NCBI GenBank assembly: GCA_002359085.1
Contig: DEQB01000011.1
Location: 1 to 17,394 of the forward strand
Origin: Erysipelothrix sp. UBA3377
GTDB lineage: Bacteria > Bacillota_I > Bacilli_A > Erysipelotrichales > Erysipelotrichaceae
Length of the DNA: 17,394 nucleotides
Reading direction: 5' to 3'
Shown: positions 6,356 through 12,654 of the stretch, piece by piece
How positions within the stretch are numbered: position 1 is the first letter of the stretch
Layout: each line of letters starts with the position of its first letter
Made by a program: the position numbers and the translations under genes
The notes under the pieces: model-generated
The model's database searches: none
Told to the model about the DNA's origin: nothing
The model's input: only the letters and a program-made list of their open reading frames with translations

Positions 6356-7268
6356 ATATGATGCATTTTTAACAGAAGTAGTTTATGAAATTGATGATGT
6401 GATTTATAACTTCTATCAAAAGAGTAATGAAGTTATCAGCAAGAAACGTAATCAAGAAAGTTTATTTGAATACCGTGATAAAACCATTGAAACGGTCAAT
6501 GATATGAATGTTCGTTCTTTAGAAATTATTTCAAGTGTGAAAAAACGTGAGATTGTTGAAGAACGTGCAGCTGTACTAATCCAAAGAAATGAAGAAATAT
6601 TGGCTTCCGCACTCAATGTAATTGAAGTAGCTCCAAGTCGTGGAGATTTAATGCATGAAGTAAAAGAAGCTGCAGCGCAAGTCTTAGACAAAGCGGGTCT
6701 ATTCGTTTCTAATTTTCAGAAAAGTGACACATACCATAATATTAAAGAAGGTACCGTTAAAGGGTACACACGCCTGCGCGATAAAGTAAAAGAAATTTCA
6801 GAGGATGAACGCGTTAAAGAAGGGATTCAAACTGCGAAAGAAAAAACAGTTGAATTCTATCACAAAGGTGAAAAGGTTGTGGGTGAAGGCGTAGAAAAAG
6901 TTAAAGAGTGGGTTGATGAAACGACGCACAAAGCTGACAATGTTAAAGACACTGTTGCGGATGCAGCAGAAGACTTAAAAGATGATGCAGTCGATGCTTA
7001 TGAAGATGTTAAAGAGAATGCATCAGATCTCTATGAAGAATTTGAAGACAAAGTAGAAGATGTTGTAGATGACGTTAAAGATGGCGTTGAAGATTTAAAA
7101 GATGACGTTAAAGATGGCGCTGAAGATTTAGAAGATGATGTAGAAGATGTTGTCGATGATGCAAAAGATGTATATGAAGATGTTAAAGAAACCGTGGAAG
7201 AGGGTCATGAAGACTTTATTGAAGCGGCACGTAAACAATTAGAAGACTTGGAGAATGAGAACGTATGA
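6348..7268 (+). CDS. Acidic 11-residue-repeat (LEA/YtxH-like) helical protein
   Basis: This is a protein of 306 residues at the ytxH position. The N-terminal half (1-150) is a charged, predominantly helical or coiled-coil region with no membrane segment. From about residue 197 the chain becomes a run of near-perfect 11-residue units of the form acidic-D-V-K/E-D-x-V/A-x-D-L-x: units start at 197, 208, 219, 230, 241, 252, 263, 274 and 285, with looser units back to about 153. Hendecad repeats of this kind form long amphipathic helices, as in group 3 LEA proteins, and suggest membrane-surface or partner binding under stress. YtxH of Bacillus is about half as long and starts with a hydrophobic segment that is absent here, so orthology is uncertain. 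GGAGG lies 12 bases before ATG 6348. The stop overlaps ccpA (ATGA). Confidence 0.85.
   Translation: MSKYDAFLTEVVYEIDDVIYNFYQKSNEVISKKRNQESLFEYRDKTIETVNDMNVRSLEIISSVKKREIVEERAAVLIQRNEEILASALNVIEVAPSRGDLMHEVKEAAAQVLDKAGLFVSNFQKSDTYHNIKEGTVKGYTRLRDKVKEISEDERVKEGIQTAKEKTVEFYHKGEKVVGEGVEKVKEWVDETTHKADNVKDTVADAAEDLKDDAVDAYEDVKENASDLYEEFEDKVEDVVDDVKDGVEDLKDDVKDGAEDLEDDVEDVVDDAKDVYEDVKETVEEGHEDFIEAARKQLEDLENENV
6936..7232 (+). repeat. Nine tandem 33-base (11-codon) units within the LEA-like gene
   Basis: The units encode residues 197-295 in strict 11-residue register. Most copies have diverged at the DNA level. Units five and six (7068-7100 and 7101-7133) differ at only two of 33 bases, which points to a recent duplication or to gene conversion inside an otherwise old array. 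Confidence 0.8.
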
Positions 7269-8260
7269 AAAGAGTAACAATTTATGATGTAGCCCAGGAA
7301 GCGGGGGTATCTCTTGCGACAGTTTCAAGAGTTATTAATGGCCTTGATATTGTGCGTGAAGAGACAAGAGTTAAAGTAGAGACTGCAATTGAAAAACTGG
7401 GATATAAACCCAACGCCATTGCGCAAGGGTTAGCGTTACAAAAATCAACCACCATTGCTCTTGTTGTTCCAGAAGCAAGTTTTGGCTATACTGGACAAAT
7501 TATAAATGGATTGATTGATGTAGCGAAAATCTATAAGTATAACATTGTACTTCATACAATGAGTGAAGGGATTGTAGAGATTAAAGATATTATTGATGAG
7601 ATTATTAAATCTCGTGTTGATGGTGTTATTATCTACAATGATAAATTGTTAGAAAAAGAAATGGCTGAACTCAGCAAATATGATTTCCCAATTGTTATCA
7701 TCGGTAACAGAATTTCTGGAGATAATATTGCTTCAGTATATGTTGATATTGAGAGTGCAGTTTATGAACTTTCGATGGATAAACTCAAAGAAAATAAAGA
7801 TTACCGTGTTGGTGTAATTCAGGATAAGGTCAATGAATTTACAACCCATGAAATGATTCGAGGTGTTCAACGTGCGTATCAAGAAATGGGTATCGAAGAT
7901 GATGGTTATATTGAAATTCCTGCAGAATATCGTAGATCCTATGATTACTTTGTGGATTCAATTAAAGATTTAGATTACAACTTCCTCATCGCAAATAGAG
8001 ACTCACAAGCAATTGCGGCATTAAATGCAGCACATGAAAGTGGTCTGTCAATTCCTGAGGATATCCAAATTGTTTGTTTGACGGATAGTAAATATAACAA
8101 CATGGTAAGACCCAGACTTTCAAGTTTTGCGATTCCATCCTATGACCTGGGTGCTGTATCCATGCGTGTCTTAACCAAGATGTTAAACGATGAAGACATG
8201 GACGATAAAGAAATTGAATTGAGTTATCTTTATACAGATCGTGATTCAACAAATTCATAA
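7265..8260 (+). CDS. ccpA: LacI/GalR-family regulator, probable catabolite control protein A
   Basis: This is a repressor of 331 residues (B. subtilis CcpA 334). The N-terminus is a LacI helix-turn-helix plus hinge: TIYDVAQEAGVSLATVSRV (5-23) and GYKPNAIAQGLA (46-57). A periplasmic-binding-like sugar/effector core follows. Near the end, PSYDLGAVSMRVLTK (291-305) matches the CcpA segment that, from structural work as I recall it, contacts HPr phosphorylated on Ser46. The Tyr-Asp pair, the Arg (301) and the Lys (305) are all kept. The gene position after the ytxG/ytxH-type genes also matches ccpA in Bacillus. CcpA represses or activates carbon genes when glycolytic flux is high. Divergence is considerable (VREETR, AIAQGLA), so another LacI member remains possible. 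A cre-like site upstream of the operon fits autoregulation. Confidence 0.78.
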   Translation: MKRVTIYDVAQEAGVSLATVSRVINGLDIVREETRVKVETAIEKLGYKPNAIAQGLALQKSTTIALVVPEASFGYTGQIINGLIDVAKIYKYNIVLHTMSEGIVEIKDIIDEIIKSRVDGVIIYNDKLLEKEMAELSKYDFPIVIIGNRISGDNIASVYVDIESAVYELSMDKLKENKDYRVGVIQDKVNEFTTHEMIRGVQRAYQEMGIEDDGYIEIPAEYRRSYDYFVDSIKDLDYNFLIANRDSQAIAALNAAHESGLSIPEDIQIVCLTDSKYNNMVRPRLSSFAIPSYDLGAVSMRVLTKMLNDEDMDDKEIELSYLYTDRDSTNS

Positions 8261-8262
8261 TC

Positions 8263-8290
8263 AAAGGGGACTTAACGTCCCTTTTTATTG
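8263..8290 (+). terminator. Rho-independent terminator after ccpA
   Basis: AAAGGGGAC (8263-8271) pairs with GTCCCTTTT (8277-8285) around a 5-base loop, with one G-T wobble, followed by T-rich sequence. It lies 2 bases after the stop codon and closes the DUF948-ytxH-like-ccpA transcript. Confidence 0.85.
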
Positions 8291-8296
8291 TATTAA

Positions 8297-8325
8297 TTGA
8301 CAAGATTTTTGATAACAATTATAAT
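8297..8325 (+). promoter_or_regulatory. Consensus SigA-type promoter of the Nudix gene
   Basis: TTGACA (8297-8302), a 17-base spacer and TATAAT (8320-8325) give a perfect match to the vegetative promoter consensus. The predicted first base is 8332, which is exactly the first G of the 5' hairpin described next. The leader before the start codon is then about 97 bases. Confidence 0.88.
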
Positions 8326-8330
8326 ATAAT

Positions 8331-8413
8331 TGGTCTAGAAATAGACCATTCCAAACATCCCCCCATACAAATGTTTGGAATTGGACCGATGAAGACGCAT
8401 TGTTTGCGTCTTT
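8331..8413 (+). promoter_or_regulatory. Structured 5' leader: three consecutive hairpins, last one terminator-like
   Basis: Hairpin 1 pairs 8331-8337 with 8342-8348 around a GAAA tetraloop and sits at the predicted 5' end of the RNA. Hairpin 2 pairs 8348-8358 with 8371-8381, an uninterrupted 11 bp, around a 12-base loop holding six C. Hairpin 3 pairs 8392-8399 with 8405-8412 and runs into four T, like an attenuator, just upstream of the ribosome-binding site AAAGGAG (8417-8423). GGTC at 8332-8335 could alternatively pair with GACC at 8384-8387, enclosing hairpin 2. I recognise no known riboswitch class. The structure is visible in the sequence, and a regulatory role is inferred. Confidence 0.65.
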
Positions 8414-8428
8414 TCTAAAGGAGATAAC

Positions 8429-8935
8429 ATGTCGCTAATTAAAGAATTATATGATAATGAGTACCCATTCAATGGCTTTAATAAGATCAGAGAAACCGCG
8501 CGTGCAATATTGTTGAATGAAAACAATGAGATTGGCATGATGTTGATTCAAGGGGAAGACTATTTTGGTGTACGAAACCACTACGAATCTCCCGGGGGTG
8601 GGGTTGAATTGAATGAAACCCGTTTGGATACTGTAAAAAGGGAAGTTTTAGAAGAAGCAGGATATGTTTGTGATGTTGAGAAGTTCTTAGGTACTACTAT
8701 CAATCGATACAATTTAATTCAAACTATCACTATATCCCATTACTATATTTGTAGAATAAAAGAGAAAAAAACACCCCAGCGTATGGATGCTGAAGTGTTG
8801 ATAATGAAAGACATTGAATTCAAATCATTGAATGATTGGCTTCAAATACTCAGTGATGGAAAAAGCAAAGTAGATCGACTGGTAAATAAACGAGAATATG
8901 AAGTTATAAAGTTCTATCAAAGCTTAATACAATAA
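8429..8935 (+). CDS. Nudix hydrolase of unknown substrate
   Basis: This is a protein of 168 residues with a complete Nudix box, G-x5-E-x7-R-E-V-x-E-E-x-G: Gly57, Glu63, Arg71, Glu72, Glu75, Glu76, Gly78. The metal-binding glutamates are intact, so it should hydrolyse a nucleoside diphosphate linked to some group X, using Mg2+. The box is preceded by ESPGGG and the region after it is beta-rich. The C-terminal 50 residues are basic and probably helical. Substrate cannot be deduced from the box. Candidates include damaged nucleotides, nucleotide sugars and RNA 5' ends. The start ATG 8429 has AAAGGAG 5 bases upstream. The gene is a single transcription unit with its own promoter, hairpin leader and terminator, and it converges with mnmM, overlapping it by 19 bases. 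Confidence 0.9.
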   Translation: MSLIKELYDNEYPFNGFNKIRETARAILLNENNEIGMMLIQGEDYFGVRNHYESPGGGVELNETRLDTVKREVLEEAGYVCDVEKFLGTTINRYNLIQTITISHYYICRIKEKKTPQRMDAEVLIMKDIEFKSLNDWLQILSDGKSKVDRLVNKREYEVIKFYQSLIQ

Positions 8936-8955
8936 GCGATGGGACTTTTTTCTTT
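8908..8955 (+). terminator. Rho-independent terminator of the Nudix gene, embedded in both convergent coding ends
   Basis: Bases 8908-8918 pair with 8938-8948 over 11 positions (two G-T wobbles). An inner stem, 8922-8926 with 8933-8937, sits on top, and a run of six T (8946-8951) follows. The stem contains the stop codons of both the Nudix gene (8933-8935) and mnmM (8917-8919). On the minus strand the wobbles become C/A mismatches and the T-run is lost, so it should work mainly on the plus strand. Confidence 0.75.
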
Positions 8956-9429
8956 GTGTTCATACTTAAATATCGTGGGTTTAAATTCGTTTTTTAAAAT
9001 CCAATTTAAAACCGCTTGATGTTCAGTTTCGCCACCATCATGGCCCACATAACACGTTATCACTAAAAAGTCTTTTAAAATTGGTAACAAGTTATCCAAG
9101 GATTGAAGGGTCGTATCGTCGGTGGTGATGATCGTTTTATCGCTATGGGGTAAATACCCCAAATTATAGATTGCGCCATCAACAGGTCCATATGATTTAA
9201 AATCGATGGTACTATGATCCGCATGCACATAGGTAACATTGTCGTAGTCTTTCAAGCGCTCTTGCGTAATCTTTAGTGCGGTTTCTTGAATATCTATAGT
9301 AATAACACGCTTGAAGTGTTGTGCTAAAAACAATGTATCGTGTCCGTTTCCGGCGGTCATATCAATCACCAGGTTATCAGATGACTTATGTTTGAGGATC
9401 CAATGATGGGTTTGTTGTAAAATATTCAT
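8917..9429 (-). CDS. mnmM: tRNA 5-aminomethyl-2-thiouridine methyltransferase (MnmM, YtqB family)
   Basis: This is a small SAM-dependent methyltransferase of 170 residues. The SAM-binding motif is DMTAGNGHDTLFLA (23-36), the acidic strand-2 end ITIDIQE (43-49), and the hallmark NLGYLPHSDK (89-98) is the YtqB-family signature, often annotated as an rRNA methylase. In B. subtilis YtqB was shown to be MnmM, which methylates the aminomethyl group of the wobble uridine (nm5s2U to mnm5s2U) in tRNA, the step done by MnmC in Gram-negatives. The ATG at 9429 has AAAGG about 8 bases upstream on the minus strand. It is the last gene of the def-rnjA cluster, starting 29 bases after the phosphoesterase stop. 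The C-terminus is slightly shorter than in Bacillus. Confidence 0.9.
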   Translation of the reverse strand: MNILQQTHHWILKHKSSDNLVIDMTAGNGHDTLFLAQHFKRVITIDIQETALKITQERLKDYDNVTYVHADHSTIDFKSYGPVDGAIYNLGYLPHSDKTIITTDDTTLQSLDNLLPILKDFLVITCYVGHDGGETEHQAVLNWILKNEFKPTIFKYEHKEKSPIAYCIKL

Positions 9430-9449
9430 GTTATCAACCTTTCTAATAT

Positions 9450-9473
9450 AAAAGCCTTCTATTGAGAAGACTT
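9450..9473 (-). terminator. Weak intrinsic terminator between the phosphoesterase gene and mnmM
   Basis: Read on the minus strand, AAGTCTTCT pairs with AGAAGGCTT around CAAT (9 bp, one wobble), followed by TTAT. The stem is AT-rich and the T-run short. It would probably lower, not abolish, read-through into mnmM. Confidence 0.35.
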
Positions 9474-10262
9474 AAATGTAATATAAATAATATCAGGATT
9501 TGCATTGAAGCGAATTGCAGGACTGTCTGTACCCACGCCACCCGTAACATACAGTGCGTATGAATCAAACTGTTCATATGGCTGTGTATGGTCATCATGA
9601 TAGATGGATCCGATAAACGGTAGGTTTACCTTACCAAGTAAGGTTTGACCCGCAAATAAGATGCCGCTATTACTTTTGAGTGCTTCTATAACAGCAGGGC
9701 TGTGACTGAACGAAAGGGTATAAGTACTTGGATCAAAACCTTCAATCACATCGGTATAAGTTTTATCACCCACAATATGTGCGTCTAAGAATGCGAAGTG
9801 TATAAAGTCATCGGTATAGTTATGGATTTCAAGTAACTCGTTTTCAATGAGTCTAAAATCAGACGTTTCATAAAGGCTACGTAAGACATCCATGTCTAAT
9901 GTATAATCATGCGCTCCCAATATGGCGAATTTACCCAAGGGTGCTTCCATTGATTTCAAAGTGTTCATGATAATATTCACTTCTTCAGTATCTTCATTGA
10001 GAAGGTTACCAAGAAAAATGATAAGGTCAGGTTTTTCACTGGCAACAATATTTTGAACTTTCTTCAGCTGTGCTTCATTGCCATAAACATCCGAGAACAC
10101 AAGTAGAGAAGTATCAGTGAAAGCTGTGGGAATCATATCTGATTCCAAAGTTAACTTTCTCACATTGAGTCGGTTTACGCCGAAATATCCAATTTCAAGT
10201 CCCAAGATAACCACTAAGAGTATGCATAGCAGTATCGAGATCCTTTTTAGGTTCTTTATCAC
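9459..10262 (-). CDS. Membrane-anchored calcineurin-like phosphoesterase with eroded metal-binding motifs
   Basis: This is a protein of 267 residues with an N-terminal hydrophobic anchor (about 8-28), followed by a domain laid out like the YkuE/YkoQ-type metallophosphoesterases. The expected motifs are recognisable but damaged: SDVYG (57-61) replaces SDLHxG (His lost, Asp58 kept), LGNLL (84-88) replaces a GD motif, GAHDY (116-120) replaces GNHDY, SHSPAVI (186-192) keeps its His, and AGQTLLGK (204-211) replaces AGHTHGGQ (both His lost). Enough ligands are missing that ordinary di-metal catalysis is unlikely, so it may be a pseudo-enzyme or bind a different ligand. The start is GTG at 10262, 2 bases after the rnjA stop, with AAAAGG about 9 bases upstream inside rnjA. 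No frameshift is present, so the gene is maintained. Confidence 0.82.
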   Translation of the reverse strand: MIKNLKRISILLCILLVVILGLEIGYFGVNRLNVRKLTLESDMIPTAFTDTSLLVFSDVYGNEAQLKKVQNIVASEKPDLIIFLGNLLNEDTEEVNIIMNTLKSMEAPLGKFAILGAHDYTLDMDVLRSLYETSDFRLIENELLEIHNYTDDFIHFAFLDAHIVGDKTYTDVIEGFDPSTYTLSFSHSPAVIEALKSNSGILFAGQTLLGKVNLPFIGSIYHDDHTQPYEQFDSYALYVTGGVGTDSPAIRFNANPDIIYITFKSSQ

Positions 10263-10264
10263 TT

Positions 10265-11971
10265 TTATTTACCTTTTGTTGGATTGGGCTTCATGGCAGC
10301 TTTTTGGTTTAAAATGACTGGAATTACAAGTGGGTTTCTTTGAGTTTTCTTAAATAAGAAGGGTTCCAAAGCACCGCGGATGGTGTTCTTAAGTTCACCA
10401 AATGTAGTCTTTTCTTGCATTTTCTTTTTAAGAGCTTCATAAACAATGTTTTCTGCTTCACGAATCAATGTTTGATTTTCTTTGATAAAGACAAATCCAC
10501 GAGAGACAATAGAAGGTTTGGTTATAATTTTGTTATAACGGGAATCAATGGTTACGATGACACTCACCATACCATTGTCAGCTAAAACCTTACGATCTTT
10601 AATAACCGCAGTTGATAGACCACTGGCATCATTTCCGTCAACATAAATATCATCTGCTTGTACGCGTGTATCCGCAGGGAATACTTGATGGTCCCTTAAG
10701 ATTAGGACATCACCATTTGCACAAATAAATATGTTTTCTTCGGGAATTCCCAATTCCATGGCTGTTTTCTTATGGGTAACCAGCATTCTATATTCACCAT
10801 GCATTGGCATAAAGTATTTGGGTTTAACAAGTTGTAACATTAATTTTTGTTCTTCTTTAGATGCGTGTCCCGTTGTATGAAGTGAGTTAAGGGGGGAGTT
10901 TGTAAGAACATTGGCTCCTGCACGTGTTAATTGATTCACTACATGGGATACACTTTGTGCGTTACCTGGAATTGGATTTGAAGAGAAGACAACCGTATCT
11001 CCAGGGATGATACTAATTTGTCTGTGGGTTCCATTGGCAATACGACTGAGTGCAGCCATGGGCTCTCCTTGGCTACCTGTACATATGATACAAACCTGTT
11101 CTGCAGGGAGTTGATTCAATTGACGGGCATTAATAAAGTGTTTGTCTTGGGCTTTAATGTGTCCAAGGTTTCGTGCAATTGTAACTACGTTTTCCATAGA
11201 ACGTCCAAACACCGCGATTTTTCGACCTGATGCAATTGCGGATTCAATGATCTGTTGAACACGATATACGTTTGAAGCAAAAGTCGCTAAGATAATACGT
11301 CCTTCTGTTTTTTTGAATATATCTAAGATTGAACGCGATACTTCGCTTTCACTCACTGAAAAACCACTAACTTCAGCATTGGTTGAGTCACTCATCAGTA
11401 AGTCAATTCCAATCTCACCCATATATGACATAATTTGATAATCTGAGCTTGAGCCAACAGGAGTCAAGTCAAACTTAAAGTCACCGGTAGAAACAATTCT
11501 ACCGTTGGGTGAGTTAATAAGAATACCCAAGGCATCTGGAATTGAGTGAATTACATTATAAAAACCAATTGAAAAATGTTTGGTTTCTACTTTGGATGTT
11601 GAATCAATCTCTACAATTTTAACGCGATTCTTCATGCGTCTTTCTTCCAACTTACGTCCAATTTGTGCTTTCGCAAATCTTGAAGCATAAATTACGGGGA
11701 TATTTACCTTCTGTAATAAGAAAGGAATCCCACCAATATGGTCCTCATGACCATGTGTGATGATGAGGGCTTTGATTTTCTTATTGTTTTTAACCAAGTG
11801 TGTATAATCAGGGATAACATAATCAACCCCTAATAAGTTTTCTTCTGGGAACATGACACCTGCATCAATAATGATGATTTCATTGTCGTGTTCAATTACA
11901 TATGTATTTTTACCAATCTCGTTAAGTCCTCCTAAGGCATAAACGAGGGTATCGTTTTTTTGTATTTTCAT
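10265..11971 (-). CDS. rnjA: Ribonuclease J (RNase J1 type)
   Basis: RNase J is a metallo-beta-lactamase/beta-CASP enzyme with 5'-3' exonuclease and endonuclease activity, central to mRNA decay and rRNA maturation in Bacillota. The zinc motif HGHEDH is complete (residues 73-78), as are HSIPD (about 142-146) and TGDFKFD. The beta-CASP part contains DSTNAEVSGFS, GRSMEN, CTGSQGEP and SGHAS-like TTGHASKEEQKLM, then PKYFMPMHGEYRM. The intact HGHEDH favours the catalytic J1 over RNase J2, whose motif is degenerate in Bacillus. The 568 residues are the usual length. AGGAG precedes ATG 11971 by about 6 bases and spans the def stop 8 bases away. In B. subtilis rnjA also lies near a def gene, so this linkage is old. 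Confidence 0.95.
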   Translation of the reverse strand: MKIQKNDTLVYALGGLNEIGKNTYVIEHDNEIIIIDAGVMFPEENLLGVDYVIPDYTHLVKNNKKIKALIITHGHEDHIGGIPFLLQKVNIPVIYASRFAKAQIGRKLEERRMKNRVKIVEIDSTSKVETKHFSIGFYNVIHSIPDALGILINSPNGRIVSTGDFKFDLTPVGSSSDYQIMSYMGEIGIDLLMSDSTNAEVSGFSVSESEVSRSILDIFKKTEGRIILATFASNVYRVQQIIESAIASGRKIAVFGRSMENVVTIARNLGHIKAQDKHFINARQLNQLPAEQVCIICTGSQGEPMAALSRIANGTHRQISIIPGDTVVFSSNPIPGNAQSVSHVVNQLTRAGANVLTNSPLNSLHTTGHASKEEQKLMLQLVKPKYFMPMHGEYRMLVTHKKTAMELGIPEENIFICANGDVLILRDHQVFPADTRVQADDIYVDGNDASGLSTAVIKDRKVLADNGMVSVIVTIDSRYNKIITKPSIVSRGFVFIKENQTLIREAENIVYEALKKKMQEKTTFGELKNTIRGALEPFLFKKTQRNPLVIPVILNQKAAMKPNPTKGK

Positions 11972-11979
11972 AATTACTC

Positions 11980-12552
11980 CTAATCTATAATTTTTATGTC
12001 ATCTTCATTCCAAGGATCTTCTGAATTGATGTAGTCATAAAAAAGAACACCATTAAGATGGTCAAGTTCATGTTGTATAACAATTGCAAGATAGTTTAGA
12101 AATTGGATGGTAACTTCTTTTTCTTGTAATAAATCATAAGCTTTAATTCTAACACGTTGATGACGTGGAACCAAACCTTGATGTTCATCACGGATGGATA
12201 AACAACCTTCGCCATTGGCAAGGGCTGCCTTTTTTTCGCTGTGCGCAACTAATTTTGGATTGATTAATGCATATTCATGCAATTCAAATTCATCATCTTT
12301 AGCCGGTAAATAGACAGATACCGCAAACATTTGTTTGGAGATGCCAATTTGTGGTGCTGCAATTCCCACAGCAGGTTGTAAATTGTTTAATGCTGCCAGT
12401 TCATCATCTTGTGAATCCCTGACATACTGTAACATTTTTAAAAGGGTTTCCTTGTCTTCTTCTGTTAAAGGAAACGTAACAGGTTTTGCTTTTCCACGCA
12501 AAACAGGATTCGGATCTATAATAATCGTATCCTTATTGATATCATATTTCAT
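11980..12552 (-). CDS. def: Peptide deformylase (type 2)
   Basis: Def removes the formyl group from the initiator methionine of new proteins at the ribosome exit. All three motifs are present in order: AVGIAAPQIG (61-70), EGCLSI (115-120, Cys117 as metal ligand) and QHELDHLNG (160-168, His161 and His165 as ligands, Glu162 as the catalytic base). The 190-residue length and the inserted loop (about 44-60) are typical of Gram-positive type 2 enzymes such as the staphylococcal one, which also has PAVGIAAPQ. The start at 12552 has TGAGGT 6 bases upstream. It is the first gene of the minus-strand cluster with rnjA. Its promoter must lie in the 102-base gap to ftsW, where I see only weak candidates (TATTAT near 12585-12590). 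Confidence 0.96.
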   Translation of the reverse strand: MKYDINKDTIIIDPNPVLRGKAKPVTFPLTEEDKETLLKMLQYVRDSQDDELAALNNLQPAVGIAAPQIGISKQMFAVSVYLPAKDDEFELHEYALINPKLVAHSEKKAALANGEGCLSIRDEHQGLVPRHQRVRIKAYDLLQEKEVTIQFLNYLAIVIQHELDHLNGVLFYDYINSEDPWNEDDIKIID

Positions 12553-12639
12553 TGTATTACCTCAATTAATCTTCTTGTTTATATAATACACGAATTAAGT
12601 AAAATTTAAAAGTCTTAAGATTTAATTGTGATAATTATA

Positions 12640-12648
12640 TGGTAAGAT
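12640..12648 (+). promoter_or_regulatory. Extended -10 promoter of ftsW, predicting a leaderless transcript
   Basis: TGGTAAGAT (12640-12648) is an extended -10 element with a poor -35 (TTTAAT near 12621). Counting 7 bases from the end of the -10 puts the first transcribed base on the A of the ftsW ATG (12655). No Shine-Dalgarno sequence lies upstream, which agrees with this reading. Confidence 0.45.
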
Positions 12649-12654
12649 ATACAC

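Noticed and set aside
7986..8318. 110-codon minus-strand open frame covering the end of ccpA and its terminator
   Set aside because: It is antisense to conserved ccpA codons and runs through the terminator. No protein features are visible.
8312..8321. GATAACAATT in the Nudix promoter spacer, resembling half of the E. coli lac operator
   Set aside because: It is a short AT-rich match without a second half. The LacI-family protein here is CcpA-like and recognises cre, so this is most likely chance.
8332..8428. Known riboswitch classes (preQ1, ykkC/guanidine, T-box, purine) for the Nudix leader
   Set aside because: None of the conserved core sequences I can recall for these classes is present. 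The leader is described only as a structured RNA.
12553..12654. A strong promoter for def on the minus strand
   Set aside because: Only a TATTAT with a very poor -35 is visible. The match is too weak to annotate as a separate feature.
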